Assembly: GCF_013694095.1 (NCBI RefSeq)
Contig: NZ_JACEFB010000003.1
Span: 186,001-250,000 of the forward strand
Direction: 5' to 3'
DNA length: 64,000 nt
From: Thermogemmata fonticola
GTDB taxonomy: Bacteria; Planctomycetota; Planctomycetia; Gemmatales; Gemmataceae
Below, piece after piece: positions 23,045 to 32,703 of the stretch (position 1 is its first letter; every line of letters starts with the position of its first letter). The position numbers and the translations under genes were made by a program. The notes beneath the pieces were generated by a model that was not told where the DNA came from, did no database searches, and saw only the letters and a list, made by a program, of their open reading frames with translations.

Positions 23045-23151
23045 CCTGCCTCCTCCGTGGCCGGGAGAACATCCCGTTCAGCCTCCGGGGTACTGGGGCA
23101 TGCTACACCCTATCCCATTTTCTCTATCGGCCACGTCTTATCTGGACTTCA

Positions 23152-23490
23152 CTAGGATTCCGGGGAAGGAGAGGCAGGAGGGGGCGGTTTGCCGCGTCCT
23201 GATCGGATATATTCCGCCCGCAAAGCCGCATATTCTTCCGCCGTGAGCGTGATAAGGGCCGCCTCCGCTTCTGCCTCCTGAGCCACAGGCTGAAGACCGC
23301 CTCGAGAAGATTCTTCCAGAACCCGGCGATGGATGAGCCGCAAAAAGGGAATACACCAGCCACAACCCGTTCCTGCTCCGCCACAGGCTGATAACTGACT
23401 GGCCACCTGAGGGCGATGGCGCCGCGCCCAGTTCTCCAGTTTCCGCCACGTCACGTGGAAACAATAACACACCGTGTCATCAGCCTGCAT
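23152..23490 (-). CDS. BFD-like [2Fe-2S]-binding protein
   Basis: 112 residues. The first 60 residues resemble bacterioferritin-associated ferredoxin: VCYCFHVTW at 8-16 gives the Cys-X-Cys pair and TGCGWC near 40-46 the Cys-X2-Cys pair. The C-terminal half is Ala/Glu-rich helix and a Pro-rich tail. BFD-like domains carry a [2Fe-2S] cluster and exchange electrons or iron with partner proteins; the partner here is unknown. It lies 35 bp downstream of hpnC on the same strand, so the two are probably co-transcribed. Confidence 0.75.
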   Translation of the reverse strand: MQADDTVCYCFHVTWRKLENWARRHRPQVASQLSACGGAGTGCGWCIPFLRLIHRRVLEESSRGGLQPVAQEAEAEAALITLTAEEYAALRAEYIRSGRGKPPPPASPSPES

Positions 23491-23525
23491 AATCTACCCG
23501 GTGCATGACCACTGCTGATTCTCGC

Positions 23526-24473
23526 TCAGCGTTTCCCAACACCTGTTGCGTACCTCCACAAGCGCCGACTCACCACCCATCCTAGCAGATAACACTTCAT
23601 CCTGGAACTGAGGACCGGGCGCTGCGTCCAAACATCGTAGTTTTGCCGCTCGATGGCTTGCAGAATGGCTTGGCCCCCTCGCAGGAATAACTCCACCGGC
23701 ACTTGGGCTTCCGAAGGCAGTAGCGGCAGCAACTGCTCTCCTCGGTCGAAAAACCCGCGGGTGCGCTGCACCTGGAACTGGAGCATTTCCCGGAAAGCCC
23801 CGTTGCAACGCCGGGCTTGGAAGTCCGCTTCGGTGTAACCGAAACGAACACAGTCCTCGAGCGGGAGATAGATGCGCCCCCGCTCCCAATCCCGACCCAC
23901 ATCCTGCCAGAAGTTGGCGAGTTGCAGGCCCGTGCAAATCTCATCCGCTAGAGCTGCTCGACGGGCATCGTAACTGTCAAACAGGTACAGCACCAGTTGG
24001 CCCACGGGATTGGCCGAGCGCTGGCAGTACTGGAGCAGCGAGGCAAAATCAGGGTAACGAACTTGCTGCTGGTCTTGCACAAAGGCTTCCAGCAGTCGGA
24101 GGAATGGCTCCGGCGGAATCGCGAAGCGTCGTAGAGTCGGTTGAAGCGCCACGAAGACAGGATGGCGGCAAAACCCCTCGTAGCAGAGGAGTAATTCGCG
24201 GCGCCACCACTGGAGCAAACTGAGCGCTTCGTTCCCTCCGCGGGTTTCGTCTGCGAGATCATCGGCCCAACGGCAGTAGGCGTAAATAACCTCGACATGG
24301 GGTCGCAGGCGCCGAGGCAGCCACCAACTGACGACACTGAAGTTTTCGTAGTGAGTATGGGCAAGCCAACGGCAGTAAGCTCGCGCTTGGGCCAGCGTCG
24401 GAGCTGGCCGGCCGGCAAGAGTTTGCGGCCCCCACCGGCGCAATTGGTCCAACATGTTCCACGCCGCTGTCAT
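23526..24473 (-). CDS. hpnC: squalene synthase HpnC-like
   Basis: 315 residues, a full-length trans-isoprenyl diphosphate synthase of the squalene/phytoene synthase family. The YENFSVVSWWLPRRLRPH motif near 38-55 is typical of HpnC. The first aspartate-rich motif is DDLADE (about 71-76), the second is FWQDVGRDWERGRIYLP (about 188-204). In the HpnCDE route HpnD makes presqualene diphosphate, HpnC converts it to hydroxysqualene and HpnE reduces that to squalene, which feeds hopanoid or sterol synthesis. HpnD and HpnE are not in this window. The start ATG has no obvious ribosome binding site. Confidence 0.88.
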   Translation of the reverse strand: MTAAWNMLDQLRRWGPQTLAGRPAPTLAQARAYCRWLAHTHYENFSVVSWWLPRRLRPHVEVIYAYCRWADDLADETRGGNEALSLLQWWRRELLLCYEGFCRHPVFVALQPTLRRFAIPPEPFLRLLEAFVQDQQQVRYPDFASLLQYCQRSANPVGQLVLYLFDSYDARRAALADEICTGLQLANFWQDVGRDWERGRIYLPLEDCVRFGYTEADFQARRCNGAFREMLQFQVQRTRGFFDRGEQLLPLLPSEAQVPVELFLRGGQAILQAIERQNYDVWTQRPVLSSRMKCYLLGWVVSRRLWRYATGVGKR

Positions 24474-24593
24474 GGTTCACCGTGCGGCGTATCCGCCGGG
24501 AATGAGGCGGGCAGAAGGGAAAGGTGATGTTCCACCCTGCCTCCTAGCCCGCCTCTGCTCCGCCTTTACCGTATCATCCCGGCTGGACACCCG

Positions 24594-25964
24594 TTACTTT
24601 TTCGCCTCCAGAATGCGGATCTGTGTGCAGAGGCTGAAAGTCAAGTCATCCATCTGGTATTCCGTTTCCGCGAAGAAAGCCCGGAATCCCTTATCTGGCG
24701 CGTGGACCACCGCAGGCAAGTCCGTCTGGGGCTGTTCCTTCCATCGCGCGGGACGGAAATCCCGCGTGGGTGATTCGGCTACCCACACGCGAACTTGCCG
24801 GACCTTAGCCGCAGACTTCAACTCCAGCCGGCAGAAGCCCTGCTCTTCGGAACAGACCCATTCCAACCGCGGCATGGGCTTGTTGAAAATCATACATCGC
24901 CCGAAGGCACATAGAGTACTCATTGCACGTCGGGGAAGTAGTTCCGGCTTGCCGTTGGCGTCGCGTTCCCGCAAATCATGCCCCGCATTGGGAACATAGA
25001 GAACGTATTTCTCCCCTTTCAGATCATCCCAATAGCTGTTGAGCGCATCCAGGGGCCAATACGGATCATTGGCTCCGTTGATGATCATCTTGGGCACGGT
25101 GATCCGTTCGCGGTACACCCAGGGATCAATCATGCGCCACAAGTTACGGGCCTCCGGCGTATCGGGAATGGGCACCAGCTTGCGGTTGGTATAGTCGCGG
25201 ATCATTTCGCTGGGTTTGCCGAATGCCTTGACCTGATTGGCCATTTGCACGGGCATGTTCAGGGTATCGATAACCAGAGGAGCAATCGCTTTGATCCGCG
25301 GATCGCCAGTGGCTGCTGTCAACCAACTGGTCCAGCCGCGCTTGGAGGCTCCAGTGACGACAAACCCGCGGATTTCTTTCTGCCACTGTTCCTGGGCAAA
25401 TTGCTGGACGGCATCCATAGCTCGAATGAGGCTTTTGACCATCGGGAACAACAACGGCCAAGTGGAATCCTTGGTCTCCAGATAGCGGACAAACGTCTCA
25501 GCAATCAGGGCATCTTCGGTCTTGCCGCCAAAGAGGGGCTGCTTGGGAATCCCATAGAGGAAGACTACGGGCGCCCCGATCCGCCGGGCCATCTCCATCC
25601 CTAAAACGGCCGAGCCTGGATTGGGACGTCCCCCTTGATTCCAAAGCACCACGGTTTCCGTGATGGGTGCCCCCTTGGGCACAAAAATCTGAATCTTATG
25701 ATCCCAAACAATTCCATGCCACGTCTGGGACACCAGATCGAGGGTATAAACCGTTCCCGCCTCCGTCTCCTGGTGATTCTCCTTCTTCCAACGGAAAGAA
25801 TTATCCGGAGCACGGACGTAGTTCACCAAGTCCGGAGGGGGTTCGGCTTCCGCAGTCCCGGCCGCAGGGGCGGCTGGTTCGATCACACCCCTGCTCCAAC
25901 AAGGGTAAACCCCGACCACCAATCCCAGCATAAGCGGTACACTCCACCATCCACCTCGTCTCAT
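24594..25964 (-). CDS. PhoPQ-activated pathogenicity-related (PqaA-like) protein, copy 1
   Basis: 456 residues from the ATG at 25964 with AAGGAGGGG upstream. Signal peptide at about 8-27. The body is an alpha/beta-hydrolase-like fold: the putative nucleophile Ser is in TGASKRGWTSW, an Asp in INGANDPYWPLDALNSYW and a His in VPNAGHDLRER, in the order of a catalytic triad. The name comes from the Salmonella PhoPQ-regulated pqaA gene; related proteins are exported and widespread in planctomycetes, but their substrate is unknown, so pathogenicity should not be inferred. It lies 97 bp downstream of a paralogue with the same motifs. Confidence 0.9.
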   Translation of the reverse strand: MRRGGWWSVPLMLGLVVGVYPCWSRGVIEPAAPAAGTAEAEPPPDLVNYVRAPDNSFRWKKENHQETEAGTVYTLDLVSQTWHGIVWDHKIQIFVPKGAPITETVVLWNQGGRPNPGSAVLGMEMARRIGAPVVFLYGIPKQPLFGGKTEDALIAETFVRYLETKDSTWPLLFPMVKSLIRAMDAVQQFAQEQWQKEIRGFVVTGASKRGWTSWLTAATGDPRIKAIAPLVIDTLNMPVQMANQVKAFGKPSEMIRDYTNRKLVPIPDTPEARNLWRMIDPWVYRERITVPKMIINGANDPYWPLDALNSYWDDLKGEKYVLYVPNAGHDLRERDANGKPELLPRRAMSTLCAFGRCMIFNKPMPRLEWVCSEEQGFCRLELKSAAKVRQVRVWVAESPTRDFRPARWKEQPQTDLPAVVHAPDKGFRAFFAETEYQMDDLTFSLCTQIRILEAKK

Positions 25965-26061
25965 AAATTCCCCTCCTTCGCCTGAAGGAAATGACAGGCA
26001 TCTACCACCAACGAGTCCGACCCCGCTGGTGTCCCGCATCTGCTTTCCATCATACTCCCCA

Positions 26062-27609
26062 TTATGGCCGATGGGCTGAAGATTCCCAGACACGCAGAGG
26101 GGAAGACAGGGTGAAGCGGCGTCCGTCGCTGGCAAACTCTACTTCGACAAAGGCGGCGGAATACGATTTGGCTTGGGGAGGGACAACCACTTGGACTGGG
26201 ACCTGATCCAAACGCAACTCGTGTTCCTGCCACCACGCTTGGCGAAAGTCCCGGCTGTCGGAAGTGGCGGTAAACAACCGGACCTTGCAGGGTATTTGAT
26301 CACAGTGCCCCTGGACATGCCATTGTCCCTGATCCAAGGGTTGCCAGTGCCATTGCAAGCGCGGCAAGGGGCGGCCGTGAATCTGGGCATAGGCGAAGCT
26401 GGTCAGGGTAGCAACGGCTCGGCGCGGCAAAGATTCTTCGGCACCGTCGGCACGCCGCTCGCACATGTAATGCCCGGCATTGGGAACATAGAGGACCCAC
26501 TTGTCCCCCGGCAAACCTTCCCAATACAGGTTGAGGGCATCCAATGGCCAGTAGGGATCATTCGTCCCATTGATAATGAGCTTGGGCATACGCAACCGCG
26601 GACAATAGGTCCACGGATCGATCATGGCCCACAGTCGCTGAGCGGCAGATGTATTGGGAATGGGTAACAAGCCGCGTTTTTGGTAGTCGTGGATCATCTC
26701 ACTAAAGCGGCCAAACACCCGCACCTGTTGCGCCATTTGTGCGGGCAAGTTGAGGGTATCGAACACCAACGGTGCAATCGCTTGAACACGGGGATCGCCC
26801 GTGGCCGCTGTCAACCACGCTGTCCATCCCCGCTTGGAAGCCCCCGACAGGACAAAGCGTTCCAGCCGACATCCCCACTGCTGTTGCGCGTAACCTTGCA
26901 GCGCATCCATACAGCGGATGACGCTTTTGACCATAGGAAAGAGCAAGGGCCAATCACTCCTCTGCGTCTGCAAGTAACGAGCCAGGGTTTCAGCAATCAA
27001 CGCATCTTCCCGATAATCGCCCAGCAGAGGTTGATTGGGCACGCCGAATAGCATAGCAAACGGCGCGCGGATCTGCGAAGCCACCAGCATTCCCAAGGTG
27101 TCCACCTTGCTTCGTGGCGGCAGATCCCCGTCGATCCAGAGCAACCAGGTCTGTCCCGGTGAGAGGCCGGGAGGAATATAGACGATCACCTCATGTTGCC
27201 AAACTACCCCTTGCCAACGCTGAGAGCGCACCTGGAGGGTGTGGATGGTTCCCCAGGGCCGGCCCAAGAGCCAGCGTTCCTCCCGGCCTTGCACGCTCCA
27301 GGTGAAATGTTCGTCGGGTTGGGCTACGTAATCCGTTAACTCCCGCGGCAAGTCCTTGTGTTCTTGTCCCGCGGTCAACCTTACGGTTTCGCCAATGCTG
27401 TCCCCCTCAGTGGGAGCCGTTTTTTCTGAAGCAGGTTTTTCTGTTCCGGCAGCGTTCGGTTCGCTGACCTGAGCCAAGTTCTGCTGCCAAACACTTGACC
27501 CCAGCCAAACGACAGCACTACCAAGCAGCCCGAACAAAATCATGCCGCACAAAATGACAGACCACCGTCGCTTGGACATGGCGCAGACATTGGCATTCCA
27601 CCCCCTCAC
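26062..27609 (-). CDS. PhoPQ-activated pathogenicity-related (PqaA-like) protein, copy 2
   Basis: 515 residues if translation starts at the GTG at 27609, six bases after GGGAGGAG; an ATG at 27579 is the alternative. A membrane or signal segment follows (about ILCGMILFGLLGSAVVWL), then a Thr/Glu/Pro linker. The hydrolase-like core has the same triad candidates as its neighbour: Ser in LSGASKRGWTAW, Asp in INGTNDPYWPLDALNLYW, His in VPNAGHYMCERR. Compared with copy 1 the N-terminal linker is longer and the catalytic motifs are nearly unchanged. Tandem placement and shared strand indicate a local duplication. Confidence 0.88.
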   Translation of the reverse strand: MRGWNANVCAMSKRRWSVILCGMILFGLLGSAVVWLGSSVWQQNLAQVSEPNAAGTEKPASEKTAPTEGDSIGETVRLTAGQEHKDLPRELTDYVAQPDEHFTWSVQGREERWLLGRPWGTIHTLQVRSQRWQGVVWQHEVIVYIPPGLSPGQTWLLWIDGDLPPRSKVDTLGMLVASQIRAPFAMLFGVPNQPLLGDYREDALIAETLARYLQTQRSDWPLLFPMVKSVIRCMDALQGYAQQQWGCRLERFVLSGASKRGWTAWLTAATGDPRVQAIAPLVFDTLNLPAQMAQQVRVFGRFSEMIHDYQKRGLLPIPNTSAAQRLWAMIDPWTYCPRLRMPKLIINGTNDPYWPLDALNLYWEGLPGDKWVLYVPNAGHYMCERRADGAEESLPRRAVATLTSFAYAQIHGRPLPRLQWHWQPLDQGQWHVQGHCDQIPCKVRLFTATSDSRDFRQAWWQEHELRLDQVPVQVVVPPQAKSYSAAFVEVEFASDGRRFTLSSPLRVWESSAHRP

Positions 27610-27982
27610 AGCCGGCTCCTCCCTACGTATGCGTCCAATCCCTGCCACCTCCTGTTACCATTTTACCCTCCCACTCCAAGAAAAGATGACATCTTTTTCC
27701 CCATTCCTCACTGTATCAGACAGCATTACAACAACATCCGGCAAACCTACCTTCCAAACTCCCCTTGCTTCTGAAGAGATTGCGCTGTCCGGCGAGCTTC
27801 GGTGCGGAGGGAATGCCACAACTGTGGTCGCAAGCTCTGCTGAGGCGGCTACAATAGACAGAACCGTTATTATGATGGCACCAGACGGTCGGCCCACTCC
27901 CGGCTCATGAGATGCCAAGCGACTCCCGACACAGGCAAGCGATGCGGCGGCCACCGAGAAGGGCCAAACAGGTGAGAAACCT
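27610..27982. other. divergent intergenic region
   Basis: No gene seen. It separates the minus-strand PqaA-like gene from the plus-strand TPR gene and must contain both promoters. A TACAAT at 27850-27855 is a possible -10 box for the plus strand, without a convincing -35. Confidence 0.4.
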
Positions 27983-29299
27983 ATGGCACACGATCGGATC
28001 AGCGAAGACGCTCAGGCATTGTTTGAGCGTGGCCAACAGGCCTATCAACAGGGGGATCACCGTGAGGCAGTGGAGTGTTTTTCCCGGGCTATTCGCCTGC
28101 GACCGGATGTGGCCGCAGCTTATCGCTACAGGGCCTACGCCTACCGGGAATTGGGAGACCGCCTGAGTGCGCTCAACGATTTTGATACGGCTATTCGACT
28201 CAAGCCGGACGACGTTCAGGCCTATGCTGACCGGGCGGCGGTGCTATTCGCCCAGAAGGCCTTCGACCAGGCTATCTCAGATTGCAATCAGGTGTTAGCT
28301 TTAGACCCTGGCCGGGGGTTTATTTACGGGCTGCGCGGTCGTTGCCATGCGGAGCTAGGCAACAGTGCCCAGGCACTCCAGGATTACACGGAAGCCATCC
28401 GTGCCGACCCCGACAACGCAATCCAATACCTGCAATGGCGGGCGGAACTCCACTTGGAATGCGGAAATCTAGCGGAAGTTCTCGCCGACTGCGAAGCCAT
28501 CTGCCAGCAACAACCCCAGCACGTCATGGCCCATTGCTTGCGCGGTATGGCCCAGGCGCAAGCGGCTCAACTGGAGGAGGCCCTCCACGCATTCAGTACC
28601 GCTTTGCAAATTCAAGCCACGCACAAGCCTTCGCTGCTGGGCCGTGCTCGCGTTTACTTGCAACTTGGCTCTAGCCGGCAAGCCGAGGAGGACTGCAACA
28701 CCCTCTTGGCCCTGGAGCCAAACCTAGCCACGGCTCATGAACTCCGCGGACTGGCGCGCCGCCTCCAAGGACGATGGTGTGAAGCCGCCGAAGACTTCAC
28801 CCAAGCCTTACAAATCGACCCCAGTGCGACCCTGTTCAACCGGCGTGCCGAAATGCACTACTATGCTGGCGATTATGCCGCGGCGTTACGCGACCACGTC
28901 GAGGCTCTTAAACTCAACCCCCGCGATCCGGCCACCTTCAATTCTTTAGCCTGGATCTGGAGTACCTGCCCCGACCCGGAATTCCGCAACGGTCAGCGTG
29001 CCAAAGATTGTGCCACACGGGCTTGTGAACTGACGGAATGGGCGGAGCCTGGCTTTCTCGATACTCTGGCGGCAGCTTGCGCCGAATGCGGAGAATACGA
29101 ACAAGCCGTTCAATGGGCCAATCGAGCCATCGAATTACTCCAACAGAAACAACCGGCCAACCCGGAAGTGTGGCACGACTATACCCAACGGCGGGAATTG
29201 TATCGGCAGCATAAGCCCTTCCGCACCTCGCCGGGACCGCTGACCAGCCTCCCTATATGGGGAGACAGCTCCACCTCTGCGCCCTCCCAGGTCAACTGA
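27983..29299 (+). CDS. cytoplasmic TPR-repeat protein
   Basis: 438 residues, ATG after AGGTGAGAAACC. There is no signal peptide. About eleven TPR units run from residue 8 to 400 with classical spacing, for example ALFERGQQAYQQGDHREAVECFSRAIRLRPD at 12-42 in two helices and repeated DYTEAIRADPDN-type ends. Such arrays bind other proteins; no partner is suggested by the neighbours. A short Pro/Ser-rich tail ends the protein. Confidence 0.85.
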   Translation: MAHDRISEDAQALFERGQQAYQQGDHREAVECFSRAIRLRPDVAAAYRYRAYAYRELGDRLSALNDFDTAIRLKPDDVQAYADRAAVLFAQKAFDQAISDCNQVLALDPGRGFIYGLRGRCHAELGNSAQALQDYTEAIRADPDNAIQYLQWRAELHLECGNLAEVLADCEAICQQQPQHVMAHCLRGMAQAQAAQLEEALHAFSTALQIQATHKPSLLGRARVYLQLGSSRQAEEDCNTLLALEPNLATAHELRGLARRLQGRWCEAAEDFTQALQIDPSATLFNRRAEMHYYAGDYAAALRDHVEALKLNPRDPATFNSLAWIWSTCPDPEFRNGQRAKDCATRACELTEWAEPGFLDTLAAACAECGEYEQAVQWANRAIELLQQKQPANPEVWHDYTQRRELYRQHKPFRTSPGPLTSLPIWGDSSTSAPSQVN

Positions 29300-29554
29300 T
29301 CATTTCTCACCGACCTATCGCTACTCTCCTACTGCGCCAGCCACATTACCCCCCTGGGATTCCCGCTAGATTCTGCGTCTCTTACCCCTCTTCCTAACCA
29401 AAGACGCGGGATCAACCTCCCCTCGACCCACGGCTATTGAAATGACCCGCTGATACCACCGAAGATTCTCATAGCCGGGTATATTGAAACCAACTGCAGT
29501 ATGGCATGTACTGCAATCCCGAAAAAACATCCATTCGCATTAAGGGGATTTGTC

Positions 29555-30601
29555 ATGACTGCAACACCATCGAATTCTCTGTTTCCTCCCAATACCCCTG
29601 TCGTACAAACTCTCGATGGGGTCGTTTACACAGCGCTGTATACCCCTGCTGTCAAACGAGGAAAACAGAACATCCCCTCCTGTTTGCGTATCAGTATCAC
29701 CGTGCCCACCGAGGGAGAATTTCATCTGCTACCGGAACGCTTCTGGGACCGCTTCGGCAAGTTTCTCGGCATCGCCCAGGAAATTGCTACCAACGACCCG
29801 GAATTTGACCGGCGCTGCTATGTCCGCAGTGACACACCGGCATTCGCGGCGGCCTACCTAAGCGATCCGATCAAACGGATCGCCTTTCTCGATCTCCAAC
29901 GTTTAGGATTCCCCGAAGTGGAACTGAAAAAAGGCGAACTAGCCGCGACCTGGACACACTTTGATCCCGCCAAACATGGTTCCCCGGATTTGATCGAGGA
30001 AGCGGCTGCCCGGTTGGTCATTCTGAGTCGCAATTTGCCTCCTACGGACCCGGAATTGCTCCACAATGTCGCCTCACGGCGCATTCTGGGGCAGTGGATT
30101 CTGTGGCCGTTGTTGATTCTCTTTGCAGCGATCTCCTTCATCATTGGGCTGTTTTTCCCGCCCCTCGATGAAGACGAATGGTTCCTGGCCAGTTTGCCGC
30201 TGCTGGGTGTGACCCTGCTGGCCTTTGCGGTGCTTTCCGCTCTCCTACTCCGCGGCACTTCCACTTCCCACCGTGCTTGGCTAGCTCTCATGTTCGGAGC
30301 GATTATTCTGCTCCCCTTCGGAAGCTGCGGTACCGTAGCCACCGTCAATGGAGTGACCGACAGCGCACCCTCTCAAACCCATCGCGCGCTGATCGTCCGG
30401 AAATACACCACCCGATCCAAGAATACCACCCATTACAAAGTGCAGTGCCTTTCCTGGCGCCATCCTGGAAATACGGAAACATTCGAAGTTTCCTCTTCGG
30501 AGTACGCCTCTGTCGTCGAAAACCGCAGTCTTATGGAAGTGGTCACCCGTCCGGGGAGCCTGGGATTGGAATGGATCGTTTCCAAACGGGTGATTCCTTG
30601 A
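29555..30601 (+). CDS. membrane protein of unknown function
   Basis: 348 residues from the ATG at 29555, which follows AAGGGGATTTGTC; the in-frame ATG at 29501 has no binding site. The first 175 residues are soluble with no signal peptide. Three hydrophobic helices lie at about 190-212, 222-243 and 252-268, the last ending in FGSCGTVATVNGV. The final 80 residues form a soluble beta-rich domain with KNTTHYKVQCLSWR, facing the other side or the same side depending on topology. I do not recognise the family. Confidence 0.65.
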   Translation: MTATPSNSLFPPNTPVVQTLDGVVYTALYTPAVKRGKQNIPSCLRISITVPTEGEFHLLPERFWDRFGKFLGIAQEIATNDPEFDRRCYVRSDTPAFAAAYLSDPIKRIAFLDLQRLGFPEVELKKGELAATWTHFDPAKHGSPDLIEEAAARLVILSRNLPPTDPELLHNVASRRILGQWILWPLLILFAAISFIIGLFFPPLDEDEWFLASLPLLGVTLLAFAVLSALLLRGTSTSHRAWLALMFGAIILLPFGSCGTVATVNGVTDSAPSQTHRALIVRKYTTRSKNTTHYKVQCLSWRHPGNTETFEVSSSEYASVVENRSLMEVVTRPGSLGLEWIVSKRVIP

Positions 30602-30692
30602 TAAGTGCCATGTTCCACTCCAGGCCTCAAGGGATCACTCTGCCAGCTCCTATGTGCTCTTTCCCCGCTTTTGCTGGAATCGATGGGTCGCC

Positions 30693-31130
30693 TCAGAGGG
30701 AGGAGCTATCCGGTTTCGCGCCGTAGATGTACAGTGCGACCAAAAAACCTGCCGCGCGAGAAACATCACTTTCCTGGCTCGTTCCCGGTCGTGGGGGGCG
30801 AGACTCGTCTCCGTACTCCCCGACTGCGGTATCCGTTGTTTTAGGCAGAATAATGCGCAACCGGTTGCGTACCTGCAGCCAGGCAGTTACATCCATTGCC
30901 CAGTCACCATCGTCATCTGCTCGGCCGGCGTCGTGCTCATTGACCTGCACGTGAGCACCGGGCGGAAGATGGCTTGCGACCAGCCAGACGCGCTCTTGAG
31001 CATCCAGACGCATCGGCCGGCCAAACATCCTCTCCCAACATATGCCGTTAGAATGGCCAATGTGCCTCCAGTGGCCGCGCAGATGAATAACATGGCACGG
31101 TGTAGACAAAGGCAACGACCCCTTCATCAT
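30693..31130 (-). CDS. short beta-sandwich protein, unknown function
   Basis: 145 residues. The pattern VIHLRGHW, then LDAQERVWLVASHLPPGAHVQVNEHDAG and DWAMDVTAWLQVRNRLRIILP, resembles the jelly-roll sugar-binding domain found at the front of glycoside hydrolase family 2 enzymes, where a DVT and an N-X-L strand are typical. Here the domain stands alone with a C-terminal tail of about 40 residues. No signal peptide and no clear ribosome binding site at the ATG, so the start may be wrong. It is the best coding candidate in the 600-bp stretch between two larger genes. Confidence 0.5.
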   Translation of the reverse strand: MMKGSLPLSTPCHVIHLRGHWRHIGHSNGICWERMFGRPMRLDAQERVWLVASHLPPGAHVQVNEHDAGRADDDGDWAMDVTAWLQVRNRLRIILPKTTDTAVGEYGDESRPPRPGTSQESDVSRAAGFLVALYIYGAKPDSSSL

Positions 31131-31209
31131 ATGTCATCATGGCCTAGGCTTCATACAAGCGGACCAACTCGAAGGCGGAATCCTCATCGACGGGAGACAA
31201 CAGGCGACC

Positions 31210-32703
31210 CTAAGCTGACTGAAGTCGATCATTCCATTCTTCCAGAAGGCGGCCGATATTTTTGTAGGCGTAGTCGATGTTGGCGAGTTCGTGTCCCAGA
31301 TCGAGTGCGCGTTGCAGGTCCCCTGCGGTTGCATTACCTTGAGCCAGTTCAAAGAGGATTTCCTTACGGGCTTCTTCCTCCGCAGGTGGCAACAGTTGCA
31401 GGGCTTCCTCATAGTTCCTCTGAGCGAGGCGCCAGTTGTTCCGTTGGCGAAATGCATGTCCGAGCAGTAACGCCGCCTTCCACTTGAGCCGTTCATCCCG
31501 CCGCGCCTGTTGCAGTTCGACAATTGCGGCTTCCACCTGGCCGATTCGGAGCAATCGTTCCCCCAATTCCAGACGATACACCGCTTGTTCCGGATAGCGA
31601 TCCGCTTTGAGCTGGTAGAGTTCGATTTCCCGGCGTTCAATCTCGCCCCGCAGTTGCTCGCGGAGTTGCTCCAGTTCCGCAATCGACAGGTCTTCGTAAG
31701 GATCAGCGGCGGTAGACTTGGCAGAAGAGTGGGGGGATCGAGGATCGCTGGGCTGGCGAGTACGCACCTGTTGCAGGCGGGATTCCACCAGATCGAGATT
31801 CCGCCGAACGGAGGCCAGCTCCAATTCCATCAATTCCACCTGCAAGACGAAGGCCTGGCCGGTCGGTCCCAGACCTTGTTCCAGCACCGCTTTGGCCCGA
31901 TCCCATTGCTGATGCTGGCGATAGAGCTGGGCTAGTTGCACATACAGGCTCGGCTCGGTCGGATCGGCCTCGATCCGCTTGAGCAAAGCCTCGACATCGC
32001 GGCTGAGCCGATCCTGTTTCTCATTCGCTCTGGCTTCGATTCGGCCCAGAATTGGCGATTCCTTACTGCCGCCGACCACCTCTTCATACTGGCCCTTCTG
32101 AATCGTTTCTCGCGCCGCCAAGTCCTTGGCTTTGTGAGCGGCCTCCACGTCAGTGGGATGGACCTCCTTGACTAATTGCCACAAGACAATGGCTTTCTGG
32201 AAATCGCCGCGCTTCTCAAACAGGCGAGCCAAGGCCCGATTGAGGGTCGCATCCTTGGGATACTTTTGCCGGGCCTGATCGAGGGTAAACACAGCGAGAT
32301 CGCTCAGGCCGAGGGCATCAAAGGCTTCGGCCATATCGAGTTGCGTGCCCAAGTCCCAGGGATTGCGACAAAGAACCTGCTCGCCGTATTCCAACACTTT
32401 GAGGTAATCTCTGGCTCGTTTGGCCGCCTTGACACGGGCTTTCCACCGGGGCGTCGTCAGAAAGGCGAAACGACTGCCGCGCAAATTATGTCCGTACTTG
32501 TCCTTTTGGGCTTTCCGGAGGGTTTGGCGATAGAGAAAGTTCGCCGGGTCGATCCGGCAACACGTCAGCAACAATTCGATCGCGTAATCAATCTGCTGAT
32601 TGGAAAGAGCTTCCTTGGCCCGTGTGAAGCTTTCCTGAGCAATACGGCGCTGCTCCGCCGTCAAGGAGGGTAGTCGTTGGGGCGTAACGGGCGTGGCAGA
32701 CAT
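31210..32703 (-). CDS. TPR and coiled-coil protein
   Basis: 497 residues, ATG behind AGGAGAG. The N-terminal 240 residues hold TPR-like helix pairs (EALSNQQIDYAIELLLTCCRIDPAN near 32, then EQVLCRNPWDLGTQLDMAEAFDALG near 105). Residues about 300-370 are charged and heptad-like, including LSIAELEQLREQLRGEIERREIEL in two helices, which suggests a coiled coil. More TPR-like pairs follow to the end. No signal peptide, so cytoplasmic. Function unknown. Confidence 0.82.
   Translation of the reverse strand: MSATPVTPQRLPSLTAEQRRIAQESFTRAKEALSNQQIDYAIELLLTCCRIDPANFLYRQTLRKAQKDKYGHNLRGSRFAFLTTPRWKARVKAAKRARDYLKVLEYGEQVLCRNPWDLGTQLDMAEAFDALGLSDLAVFTLDQARQKYPKDATLNRALARLFEKRGDFQKAIVLWQLVKEVHPTDVEAAHKAKDLAARETIQKGQYEEVVGGSKESPILGRIEARANEKQDRLSRDVEALLKRIEADPTEPSLYVQLAQLYRQHQQWDRAKAVLEQGLGPTGQAFVLQVELMELELASVRRNLDLVESRLQQVRTRQPSDPRSPHSSAKSTAADPYEDLSIAELEQLREQLRGEIERREIELYQLKADRYPEQAVYRLELGERLLRIGQVEAAIVELQQARRDERLKWKAALLLGHAFRQRNNWRLAQRNYEEALQLLPPAEEEARKEILFELAQGNATAGDLQRALDLGHELANIDYAYKNIGRLLEEWNDRLQSA

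Noticed and set aside
30654-31487. Plus-strand frame of 277 codons between two minus-strand genes
   Set aside because: Composition is random and it is antisense to the TPR gene and to the beta-sandwich candidate.
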